A stretch of 64,000 nt of DNA. Origin: SHVO01 sp964576515. GTDB lineage: Bacteria > Pseudomonadota > Alphaproteobacteria > Rhodospirillales > Rhodospirillaceae. The translations under genes were made by a program, and so were the position numbers. The stretch is taken from NCBI GenBank assembly GCA_964576515.1, contig CAZNUW010000009.1:136785-200784 (forward strand). The letters run 5' to 3'. The notes under the pieces were generated by a model. That model did not search any database. It was given only the letters and a program-made list of their open reading frames with translations, and was not told the origin of the DNA. Of the stretch, positions 57,086 through 64,000 are shown in pieces (positions within the stretch are counted from its first letter, which is position 1; the number at the start of each line of letters is the position of its first letter).

Positions 57086-58522
57086 ATGGCCCGCACGCTC
57101 TACGACAAGATCTGGGACAGCCACGTCGTCGCAACAGACGACGACGGCCAGGCCATCATCTATATCGACCTGCACCTCGTACACGAGGTCACGTCGCCGC
57201 AGGCTTTCGAGGGGTTGCGCCTTGCGAACCGGAAGGTGCGCCGGCCGGACCTGACATGGGCCGTCGCGGATCACAATGTGCCAACCACGGACGACCGCAC
57301 GAACGAGATCGCGGACCCCGAGGCGCGCGCGCAACTGGCGGCGCTCGATTTCAACGCGCGCGAAAGCCGGATCGGATACTTCCCGCTGACCGACGAACGC
57401 CACGGTATCGTTCACATCATTGGACCCGAGCAGGGCCTGACGCTTCCCGGCAAGACGGTCGTGTGCGGCGATTCCCACACGTCCACCCACGGCGCGTTCG
57501 GCGCGCTGGCTTTCGGCATTGGAACGTCGGAGGTCGAGCACGTCCTGGCGACACAAACGCTCCGCTTGAAGAAGGCGCGCAACATGCGCGTGACCATCAC
57601 CGGCGCGCCCGGCCCCGGAGTCACAGCGAAAGACTTGGCCTTGGTGGTGATCGGCAAGATCGGCACCGCCGGAGGAACCGGGCATGTCATCGAATATCAG
57701 GGCGACGCCGTGCGCGCCCTTTCCATGGAGGGACGCATGACCCTTTGCAACATGACCATCGAGGCGGGCGCCCGCGCCGGTCTGATCGCGCCCGACGAAA
57801 CGACGTTCGCATATCTGAAAGGACGCCCGCAGGCCCCGCAAGGATCGCGTTGGCACGACGCCATGACCCAGTGGCTGACGTTGGCGTCGGACGACGGCGC
57901 CGTCTTCGATCAGGACGTGGTGATCGACGCCTCAACCGTGGCCCCGCATGTCACATGGGGGACAAGCCCCGAGGACGTCGCGCCCATCACCGCGCGGGTT
58001 CCCGACCTGCAAACGTTCCCAGACGCCGGGAAGCGCGCCCAAGTGGAGCGGGCGTTGACCTACATGGGCCTCGCGCCCGGACAGAATCTCGACGGCATCC
58101 GCATCGACAAAGTGTTCCTGGGCTCATGCACCAACGGCCGTCTCGAGGATTTGCGCGCGGCCGCGCATGTCATGAGAGGGCGGCGGCTCGCGCCAGGTGT
58201 GTCCATGCTGGTCGTACCGGGCTCGGACCTTGTCCGTCGACAGGCAGAGAGCGAAGGCCTGGATGAGATTTTCCGCGCCGCGGGCGCGGAATGGCGCAAG
58301 CCGGGGTGTTCCATGTGCCTCGCCATGAACCCGGACGTTTTGCAGCCCGGCGAGCGGTGCGCGTCGACTTCCAACCGCAATTTCGAGGGACGCCAGGGGC
58401 GCGGCGGACGCACACATCTTGTCTCGCCCGCGATGGCCGCCGCCGCCGCCGTGACCGGTCATCTCACCGATGCCCGGCGATTGGGTACGCCCCAATTAAG
58501 CAATCAAGGAGCAACGCCATGA
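57086..58522 (+). CDS. leuC: 3-isopropylmalate dehydratase, large subunit
   Basis: A 478-residue aconitase-family subunit that, with LeuD, isomerises 2- to 3-isopropylmalate. Seen: the N-terminal TLYDKIWDSHVVATDDDG, the substrate and cluster regions VCGDSHTSTHGAFGALAFG, the three Fe-S cysteines in FLGSCTNGRLEDLR and PGCSMCLAMNPD, and the closing STSNRNFEGRQGRGGRTHL. All are intact. It starts one base after leuA and its stop overlaps leuD by ATGA. Confidence 0.97.
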   Translation: MARTLYDKIWDSHVVATDDDGQAIIYIDLHLVHEVTSPQAFEGLRLANRKVRRPDLTWAVADHNVPTTDDRTNEIADPEARAQLAALDFNARESRIGYFPLTDERHGIVHIIGPEQGLTLPGKTVVCGDSHTSTHGAFGALAFGIGTSEVEHVLATQTLRLKKARNMRVTITGAPGPGVTAKDLALVVIGKIGTAGGTGHVIEYQGDAVRALSMEGRMTLCNMTIEAGARAGLIAPDETTFAYLKGRPQAPQGSRWHDAMTQWLTLASDDGAVFDQDVVIDASTVAPHVTWGTSPEDVAPITARVPDLQTFPDAGKRAQVERALTYMGLAPGQNLDGIRIDKVFLGSCTNGRLEDLRAAAHVMRGRRLAPGVSMLVVPGSDLVRRQAESEGLDEIFRAAGAEWRKPGCSMCLAMNPDVLQPGERCASTSNRNFEGRQGRGGRTHLVSPAMAAAAAVTGHLTDARRLGTPQLSNQGATP

Positions 58523-59130
58523 CGCCGTTCACCGCCCTCGCCGGCATCGCCGCGCCGCTGCCGCTGGCGAACGTCGATACCGACGCGATCATGCCGAAAC
58601 AGTTCCTGAAAACCATCAAGCGGACAGGATTGGGTCAGTTCGTCTTTCACGATATGCGGGCCAATCCCGACTTCGTGTTGAACCGCGCGCCTTATACGCG
58701 GGCCAGCATCTTGATCGCGGGAGTCAACTTCGGATGCGGGTCCAGCCGCGAACATGCGCCGTGGGGATTGCTGGACTTCGGAATCCGGTGCGTGATCGCG
58801 CCGAGCTTTGCCGACATCTTCGCGAGCAACTGCGTGAAGAACGGCATCCTTTGCGTCAGCCTTCCCGCCGACGCCGTCGAGCGCCTGACGGCCCTGGCGT
58901 CGAACCCCGACCACGCGCAAATGACGGTCGATCTCGCCCGGCAATGTATCGACACGTCCGACGGTGCGACCCAGACGTTCGAGATCGAACCCTCCCGGAA
59001 ACACCTGTTGCTGAACGGTCTCGACGATATCGGCCTCACGCTGCGGCACACCGACGCCATCACCAAATTCGAGGCCGCGCGCATCTGGCGCGAGCCCTGG
59101 CACATCAATGGAAGCCTTGCCCATGACTAA
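58519..59130 (+). CDS. leuD: 3-isopropylmalate dehydratase, small subunit
   Basis: A 203-residue swivelling domain partner of LeuC. Marks: NVDTDAIMPKQFLKTIKRTG, GVNFGCGSSREHAPWGLLDF with the phosphate/substrate loop, VIAPSFADIFASNCVKNGIL. Its ATG overlaps the leuC stop (ATGA), so subunit stoichiometry is translationally coupled. AAGGAGCAACGCC gives the ribosome binding site. leuB overlaps its end. Confidence 0.96.
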   Translation: MTPFTALAGIAAPLPLANVDTDAIMPKQFLKTIKRTGLGQFVFHDMRANPDFVLNRAPYTRASILIAGVNFGCGSSREHAPWGLLDFGIRCVIAPSFADIFASNCVKNGILCVSLPADAVERLTALASNPDHAQMTVDLARQCIDTSDGATQTFEIEPSRKHLLLNGLDDIGLTLRHTDAITKFEAARIWREPWHINGSLAHD

Positions 59131-60214
59131 GACCATGACGAAGACCGTTCTTCTCCTGCCCGGCGACGGGATCGGCCCCGAGGTCGCGAGCGCCGCCGAG
59201 AAAGTCTTGCGATGGCTGACGGCGAACGCCGCGCTCGACGTCGCGGTCAAAGTCGATTTGATCGGCGGCGCGGCCTTCGACGTCACGGGAACGCCGCTTG
59301 CAGCGTCCACCATCGCCACGGCGCAAACAGCGGGCGCGGTGCTGCTGGGCGCGGTGGGCGGCGAGAAGTGGAAAAACCTCGCCTACCATCAACGGCCGGA
59401 AGCGGGATTGCTGGGCTTGCGCGCGGCGATGAAGGTGTTCGCCAACCTGCGCCCGGCGACGTTGTTCCCTTGTCTCGCCGACGCCTCCGCCTTGAAGCCC
59501 GAGATCATTGCGGGGCTCGATCTCCTGATTGTCCGGGAACTGACCGGGGGCGTGTACTTCGGAGAACCGCGCGGCGTTTCGCAATTGGCCGATGGACAGC
59601 GCCGTGGCGTGAATACGCACGCCTATACGTCCGATGAGATCCGCCGTGTCGCGCGGGTCGCTTTCGCCCGCGCGCGGGAACGCAAAGGGATGGTGTGTTC
59701 CGTCGACAAGGCGAACGTCATGGAAGCCGGCCTGCTGTGGCGCGAGGAAGTGCAGAAGCTGCGCGATGCGGAGTATCCCGACATCGCGCTGAGCCACATG
59801 CTCGCCGACAACTGCGCCATGCAGCTTGTGCGGCGTCCGCGCCAGTTCGACGTGATCCTGACCGACAACCTGTTTGGCGATCTGTTGTCCGACGAAGCTT
59901 CGATGCTGACCGGCTCGCTCGGCCTCTTACCCTCGGCGTCCCTCGGCAACGACGGCGCACCCGGCCTCTACGAGCCGATCCACGGATCGGCGCCCGACAT
60001 CGCGGGGCAAGGCGTCGCCAATCCGTGCGGCATGATCCTGAGCTTGGCGCTGGCCTTGCGCTACAGCCTCGACCGGCCGGACTTGGCGGCCCGCCTCGAA
60101 ACCGCGGTCGGCCGCACCCTGGAAGCCGGTGTGAGAACGCCGGACATCGGCGGCCAAGCCCGAACCGGCGACGTCACAGACCGGGTGATCGACCTGCTTG
60201 GGGCCTCTCAATGA
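59123..60214 (+). CDS. leuB: 3-isopropylmalate dehydrogenase
   Basis: A 363-residue NAD+-dependent oxidative decarboxylase for the last specific step of leucine synthesis. Marks: VLLLPGDGIGPEVASAAEKV, substrate arginines in the loop around LRAAMKVFANLRPATLF, DKANVMEAGLLWRE, the metal Asp pair in ILTDNLFGDLLSDEASML, and YEPIHGSAPDIAGQGVANPC. ATG 59123, with GGAAG 7 bases upstream, overlaps the leuD stop by 8 bases. ATG 59108 is an earlier possible start. A 200-base AT-rich region separates it from ilvB. Confidence 0.96.
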   Translation: MTKTMTKTVLLLPGDGIGPEVASAAEKVLRWLTANAALDVAVKVDLIGGAAFDVTGTPLAASTIATAQTAGAVLLGAVGGEKWKNLAYHQRPEAGLLGLRAAMKVFANLRPATLFPCLADASALKPEIIAGLDLLIVRELTGGVYFGEPRGVSQLADGQRRGVNTHAYTSDEIRRVARVAFARARERKGMVCSVDKANVMEAGLLWREEVQKLRDAEYPDIALSHMLADNCAMQLVRRPRQFDVILTDNLFGDLLSDEASMLTGSLGLLPSASLGNDGAPGLYEPIHGSAPDIAGQGVANPCGMILSLALALRYSLDRPDLAARLETAVGRTLEAGVRTPDIGGQARTGDVTDRVIDLLGASQ

Positions 60215-60297
60215 GAAATATTATTACTTATATGAGTAATTATTGTTCTTTAGTTACAAATTTTCGTGAAATTTGTTCCTTAAATTGTCAAAACCCT

Positions 60298-60326
60298 TTG
60301 ACCCCGCCTGCTTCGCTGAATAGGTT
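60298..60326 (+). promoter_or_regulatory. Candidate sigma-70 promoter of ilvBNC
   Basis: TTGACC (60298-60303), a 17-base spacer and TAGGTT (60321-60326), at the end of an AT-rich block (60210-60300) that may carry an upstream element. Transcription would begin near 60333, about 87 bases before ilvB. The shape of the leader was not resolved. Confidence 0.55.
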
Positions 60327-60419
60327 CCGCCCCCTTACTGATGAGCCGCCCCATGATGCACGACCTCGCTTCTTCAAGACCGTTCCACCCCGCCGCCACC
60401 TGTCTCCGGGAGTCCGCCC

Positions 60420-62192
60420 ATGACTAACGCTCGCATGTCCGGCGCGCGCATCGTTCTGCAGGCGCTCGAGGAACAAGGCGTCGACGTCCTGTTCGGGTAT
60501 CCGGGCGGCGCCGTGCTGCCGCTGTACGACGAACTGTTCAAGCAGAACCGCATCCGTCACGTCCTGGTGCGTCATGAACAGGCCGCCGTGCACGCCGCCG
60601 AAGGCTATGCGCGTTCGACAGGCCGCGTGGGCTGCGTGCTGGTGACGTCGGGACCGGGCGCGACCAACGCGGTGACCGGCCTTACCGACGCGATGATGGA
60701 TTCCATCCCCATCGTGTGTTTCACCGGCCAGGTGCCCACCAGCCTCATCGGCAGCGACGCCTTCCAGGAGGCCGACACGACCGGCATCACTCGTTCGTGC
60801 ACCAAACACAATTATCTCGTGAAGGATGTGAAGGACCTGCCGCGCATCGTGCACGAGGCGTTCTATGTGGCGCGCTCGGGCCGCCCCGGCCCGGTGGTTG
60901 TCGACATCCCCAAGGACATTTCCCTCGCGGAAGCCTCTTATGTGTCCGCGCCGCGCGACAATCCGCGCGAGCAGCATAAGACCTACCGCCCGCGCACCAC
61001 GCCCGACCGGGCCGCCGTCAAAATGGCCGTCGACCTCATGGCGGAAGCGCGTCAGCCGGTCTTCTACACGGGCGGTGGCGTGATCAATTCCGGGCCCAAG
61101 GCCACGGCGCTCTTGCGCGAGCTGGTACAGCTCACGGGGTTTCCGATCACCTCCACCCTGATGGGGCTCGGCGCGTATCCCGCGTCCGGCCCGCAGTGGC
61201 TGGGCATGGTGGGCATGCACGGCCTCTATGAAGCGAACCTCGCGATGCACGGCTGCGACGTGATGATCAACATCGGCGCGCGCTTCGACGACCGCGTGAC
61301 GGGTCGCGTCGACGCCTTTGCGCCGAACTCGCAGAAGATCCATGTCGATATCGACCCGTCGTCGATCAACAAGAACGTGATCGTGGACGTGCCGGTGGTG
61401 GGCGACTGCGCCGAAACGTTGGAAATGATGATCGAGGAATGGCGCCGTCTTCCCGGCCGGCGCGAGACCGGCGCCTTGAAGGCGTGGTGGGCGCAGATCG
61501 ATGCGTGGCGCGAACGCGATTGTCTGCGCTATGAGCAGCGCGGGCCGCTGATCAAGCCGCAGCACGCCGTGAAACGCCTTTACGAGCTGACCAAGGGACC
61601 GGACACCTACATCACGACCGAGGTGGGCCAGCACCAGATGTGGGCGGCGCAGTTCTACGGCTTCAACGAACCGAACCGCTGGCTGACCTCTGGAGGCCTG
61701 GGCACCATGGGGTACGGACTTCCCGCCGCCATCGGTGTGCAGATCGCCCATCCCGAAGCCAAGGTGATCGACATCGCGGGCGAAGCGTCGATCCTGATGA
61801 ACATTCAGGAGTTATCGACCGCGGTTCAGCACCGCACCCCTGTGAAGATATTCATCCTCAACAACCAGTACATGGGCATGGTGCGTCAGTGGCAGGAGCT
61901 GATGCACGGCAGCCGCTATTCGCAAAGCTACAGCGAGGCCCTGCCCGATTTCGTGAAACTCGCCGAAGCGTTCGGGTGCACAGGCTTGCGGGTCAGCGAC
62001 CCCGCGAAACTCGACGACACCATCCGCCGCATGATGGCGACCGACGGCCCGGTGCTGTGCGACGTGCATGTCGATCCGGCCGAAAACTGCTTCCCGATGA
62101 TCCCGTCGGGCCGGCCGCACAACGAAATGATGCTGAGCGCCGCCGACGACGGGTTCTCGCGCGTATCGGCCGAAGGCCGGGCGTTGGTGTAG
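60420..62192 (+). CDS. ilvB: Acetolactate synthase, large (catalytic) subunit
   Basis: A 590-residue thiamine-diphosphate enzyme that makes acetolactate or acetohydroxybutyrate. Marks in order: FGYPGGAVLPLYDELF, RHEQAAVHAAEGYARS with the catalytic Glu, VTSGPGATNAVTGLTDAMMD, DIPKDIS, EVGQHQMWAAQF, IDIAGEASILMNIQELS and FILNNQYMGMVRQWQ. In the last but one motif, the metal-binding Asp of G-D-G/A-S is Glu455. This D-to-E change keeps the acid and probably the Mg2+ site. ilvN starts 3 bases after its stop. It is the committed step shared by valine, leucine and isoleucine. Confidence 0.96.
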   Translation: MTNARMSGARIVLQALEEQGVDVLFGYPGGAVLPLYDELFKQNRIRHVLVRHEQAAVHAAEGYARSTGRVGCVLVTSGPGATNAVTGLTDAMMDSIPIVCFTGQVPTSLIGSDAFQEADTTGITRSCTKHNYLVKDVKDLPRIVHEAFYVARSGRPGPVVVDIPKDISLAEASYVSAPRDNPREQHKTYRPRTTPDRAAVKMAVDLMAEARQPVFYTGGGVINSGPKATALLRELVQLTGFPITSTLMGLGAYPASGPQWLGMVGMHGLYEANLAMHGCDVMINIGARFDDRVTGRVDAFAPNSQKIHVDIDPSSINKNVIVDVPVVGDCAETLEMMIEEWRRLPGRRETGALKAWWAQIDAWRERDCLRYEQRGPLIKPQHAVKRLYELTKGPDTYITTEVGQHQMWAAQFYGFNEPNRWLTSGGLGTMGYGLPAAIGVQIAHPEAKVIDIAGEASILMNIQELSTAVQHRTPVKIFILNNQYMGMVRQWQELMHGSRYSQSYSEALPDFVKLAEAFGCTGLRVSDPAKLDDTIRRMMATDGPVLCDVHVDPAENCFPMIPSGRPHNEMMLSAADDGFSRVSAEGRALV

Positions 62193-62194
62193 TC

Positions 62195-62827
62195 ATGCGC
62201 AAGAATCGCACCAGCAACAGCCGCAGGGCCAAGGCACCGGCCGAGGACCTCCAGATGGCGGCCGAGATTCCGGCCGCCGCCGCGATGGCGGCCGATACGG
62301 CGCGCCTCAAGGGCGTTGACGTCTATCGTCACGTGATCTCCTTGATCGTGGATAACGAGGCGGGCGTGCTGGCGCGCGTCATCGGTCTGGTGGCCTGCCG
62401 TGGCTACAATATCGAAAGCCTGACCGTGGCCGAGATCGACGCCGAGCGTGGACTGTCGCGCATCAACATCCTGACATCGGGCACGAAACGCATCATCGAG
62501 CAGATCAAGGCCCAGCTCGGCCGCCTGATCCCCGTGCACGAAGTGCGCGACCTGACCGAGGAAGGTCCCTCGGTCGCGCGCGAACTTGCGCTGGTGAAAG
62601 TGATCGGCACCGGCGACAAACGCAACGAGGCCTTGCGCATCGGCGATATCTTCCGCTCCAACGTCGTGGACTCGACCGTGCAAAGCTTCGTGTTCGAGAT
62701 CGTCGGCGCGAGCCAGAAGATCGACGCCTTCATCGACCTGATGCGCCCCTTGGGCCTTGTTGAAGTTTCACGTACCGGAATCGCCGCCATCGCGCGGGGG
62801 ACCGGCGGGCTCCGCCCACACGCTTAA
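62195..62827 (+). CDS. ilvN: Acetolactate synthase, small (regulatory) subunit
   Basis: A 210-residue protein. The N-terminal 40 residues are an Ala/Arg-rich extension. The ACT domain follows (HVISLIVDNEAGVLARVIGL, ACRGYNIESLTVAEID, SRINILTSGTKRIIEQIKAQ), then the second conserved domain (ELALVKVIGTGDKRNE, DSTVQSFVFEIVGASQKID, GLVEVSRTGIAAIARG). It binds valine and stimulates and feedback-regulates IlvB. The start ATG is 3 bases after the ilvB stop without a clear ribosome binding site, consistent with coupling. Confidence 0.95.
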   Translation: MRKNRTSNSRRAKAPAEDLQMAAEIPAAAAMAADTARLKGVDVYRHVISLIVDNEAGVLARVIGLVACRGYNIESLTVAEIDAERGLSRINILTSGTKRIIEQIKAQLGRLIPVHEVRDLTEEGPSVARELALVKVIGTGDKRNEALRIGDIFRSNVVDSTVQSFVFEIVGASQKIDAFIDLMRPLGLVEVSRTGIAAIARGTGGLRPHA

Positions 62828-62872
62828 TCCCACCACCATCCACACCCATTTTCCGAGAAACAGAGGACCGCT

Positions 62873-63892
62873 ATGCAAGTCTATTACGATCGCGACGCCG
62901 ACATGAACCTGATCAAGAGCAAGAAGATCGCCATTGTCGGTTACGGCAGCCAGGGCCACGCCCATGCCCTCAATCTGCGTGAGTCGGGCGTGAAGGACGT
63001 CGTCGTCGCGCTGAAGGAGGGCTCGGCCACGCGCGCGAAGGCCGAACAGGAGAAATTCACGATCATGACGCCGGCGGAAGCCGCGAAGTGGGCCGACATC
63101 GTGATGTTCCTGACCCCGGACGAGCTTCAGGCCGAAATCTACACTTCCTCCGTGCGCGACAACCTGCGCAAGGACGCCGCGATCTCCTTCGCGCACGGCC
63201 TCAACGTGCACTTCAATCTGATCGAGCCGCGCGCCGACCTCGATGTCTTCATGGTCGCACCGAAAGGCCCCGGCCATACGGTGCGCTCGGAGTACGCCAA
63301 GGGCGCCGGGGTGCCGACCTTGATCGCGGTGGCCCAGAACGCGACCGGCCAGGCGCGCGACCTCGCCATGTCCTACGCCTCGGCCATCGGCGGCGGACGC
63401 GCGGGCATCCTGGAAACCACGTTCCGCGAAGAGTGCGAAACCGACCTGTTCGGCGAACAGGCTGTGCTGTGCGGCGGCCTTTCCGCCCTCATCACCGCCG
63501 GTTTCGAGACCCTCACCGAAGCGGGCTACGCGCCGGAGATGGCCTACTTCGAATGCCTGCACGAAATGAAGCTGATCGTCGACCTGATGTATGAAGGCGG
63601 GCTCGCCGACATGCGCTATTCGATCTCGAATACCGCGGAATACGGCGACTACTCCGCCGGCCCGCGCATCGTCACGGACGAAACCCGCAAGGAGATGAAG
63701 CGCATCCTGGCGGAAATCCAGCAGGGCAAGTTCGTGTCCAACTGGATGACGGAATGCAAGGCGGGCCAGCCGAGCTTCAAGGCCATGCGCCGCAACGCCG
63801 CCAACCATCAGATCGAGGAAGTCGGCAAAAACCTGCGCGGCATGATGCGTTGGCTGAAGAACAGCCGCCTCGTCGACAAGGCGCGTAACTAG
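62873..63892 (+). CDS. ilvC: Ketol-acid reductoisomerase (class I)
   Basis: A 339-residue NADPH-dependent enzyme for the second common step of branched-chain synthesis. Marks: MQVYYDRDADMNLIKSKKIA, the Rossmann loop GYGSQGHAHALNLRESG, VAPKGPGHTVRSEYAKG, ETTFREECETDLFGEQAVLCGGL with the two metal Glu/Asp, and YFECLHEMKLIVDLMYEGG. The length is that of the short class I form. GAGGACCGCT precedes the ATG. It is the last gene of the ilvBNC unit. The stop is 30 bases from the convergent pntB. Confidence 0.97.
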   Translation: MQVYYDRDADMNLIKSKKIAIVGYGSQGHAHALNLRESGVKDVVVALKEGSATRAKAEQEKFTIMTPAEAAKWADIVMFLTPDELQAEIYTSSVRDNLRKDAAISFAHGLNVHFNLIEPRADLDVFMVAPKGPGHTVRSEYAKGAGVPTLIAVAQNATGQARDLAMSYASAIGGGRAGILETTFREECETDLFGEQAVLCGGLSALITAGFETLTEAGYAPEMAYFECLHEMKLIVDLMYEGGLADMRYSISNTAEYGDYSAGPRIVTDETRKEMKRILAEIQQGKFVSNWMTECKAGQPSFKAMRRNAANHQIEEVGKNLRGMMRWLKNSRLVDKARN

Positions 63893-63902
63893 AAATCGGA
63901 AG

Positions 63903-63937
63903 GTCGGGTCGCTGCTGTCCCCTTACAGCGACCCGAC
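63903..63937. terminator. Perfect 12-bp convergent hairpin overlapping the pntB end
   Basis: GTCGGGTCGCTG (63903-63914) and CAGCGACCCGAC (63926-63937) with an 11-base loop. The right arm lies inside the last codons of pntB, and the loop holds its stop codon. It can stop transcription from both sides. Confidence 0.65.
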
Positions 63938-64000
63938 GATCTCTTCCGTCATCTTCTTCGCGTCGCCGAGCAACATCATGGTGTTGTCGCGGTAGAAGAG
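63923..64000 (-). CDS. pntB: NAD(P) transhydrogenase beta subunit, C-terminal end only
   Basis: The last 25 codons, LFYRDNTMMLLGDAKKMTEEIVGSL, match the nucleotide-binding (dIII) end of PntB, in particular the YRDNTMMLxGDAKK segment. PntB with PntA couples proton flow to NADPH formation in the inner membrane. The rest lies beyond the window. The gene is convergent with ilvC. Confidence 0.85.
   Translation of the reverse strand, partial: LFYRDNTMMLLGDAKKMTEEIVGSL

Noticed and set aside
1..64000. CRISPR arrays, insertion sequences, phage genes
   Set aside because: No regularly spaced repeats, transposase or phage-type proteins are visible on either strand.

Overview
The window is a GC-rich bacterial chromosome segment, almost certainly from an alphaproteobacterium. 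The lineage signals are a DUF1013 protein (TrcR), a COQ9-family protein, an EcfG-like sigma factor, a FixL/FixJ pair with a haem-type PAS domain, a DUF1192 protein beside a quinone oxidoreductase, and YdcH (DUF465) proteins. The order or genus cannot be settled from the sequence alone. I saw no tRNA, rRNA, CRISPR array, insertion sequence or prophage. Most genes are chromosomal housekeeping or envelope genes.

Layout. 1-4.4 kb: end of a class I fructose-bisphosphate aldolase, thiE, a DUF1801 protein with a histone-H1-like tail overlapping epmA, then divergent efp and suhB. EpmA and its target EF-P are therefore neighbours. 4.5-8.5 kb: an envelope set of a Pro/Ala-rich OmpA-like protein, a MotA/TolQ-like channel protein and a MotB-like coiled-coil/OmpA protein. 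8.5-12.9 kb: a cyclic-nucleotide-binding protein, a MASE1 hybrid histidine kinase broken by one frameshift, a GNAT acetyltransferase and an ECF sigma factor with an EcfG-type promoter. 13-18.4 kb: DUF952, an M28 peptidase, a DEAD-box helicase and a lipoprotein amidase. 18.4-25.6 kb: a heavy-metal efflux block on the minus strand (DUF3703, His-rich protein, CzcC, CzcB, CzcA, CDF transporter). 25.9-30.5 kb: rpmE, then two paralogous membrane proteins with class III cyclase domains, one apparently active and one lacking both metal-binding aspartates. 30.5-33.3 kb: a TonB-dependent receptor and a DUF2946-like His-rich protein. 33.4-41.3 kb: DUF1192/qor, trcR, two ydcH genes, a degenerate GGDEF-like protein, purEK, def-COQ9, rpsU and a GNAT protein. 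41.4-44.1 kb: several very small genes and fixLJ. 44.2-54.2 kb: a MgtC/DUF4010 membrane protein, kup, a nucleotidyltransferase-like protein, a secreted protein coupled to an M1 aminopeptidase, and two secreted or surface proteins. 54.5-64 kb: two tiny overlapping genes, then branched-chain amino acid synthesis (leuA-leuC-leuD-leuB, ilvB-ilvN-ilvC), ending convergent with pntB.

Functional links. The efflux block exports divalent metals across both membranes. The leu/ilv block supplies acetolactate synthase, ketol-acid reductoisomerase and the whole leucine branch. ilvD and a transaminase are not in the window. def and COQ9 form one short unit, as do purE and purK.

The most unusual item is the tandem pair of membrane cyclase-like proteins (26.4-30.5 kb). 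Both share an N-terminal domain I do not recognise, two membrane helices and a helical middle region. Other points worth a look are a 52-bp palindromic repeat present twice, an rpsU gene with no ATG/GTG/TTG at the expected start, a possibly leaderless efflux promoter, a dyad between DUF1192 and qor, and several small genes with good ribosome binding sites.
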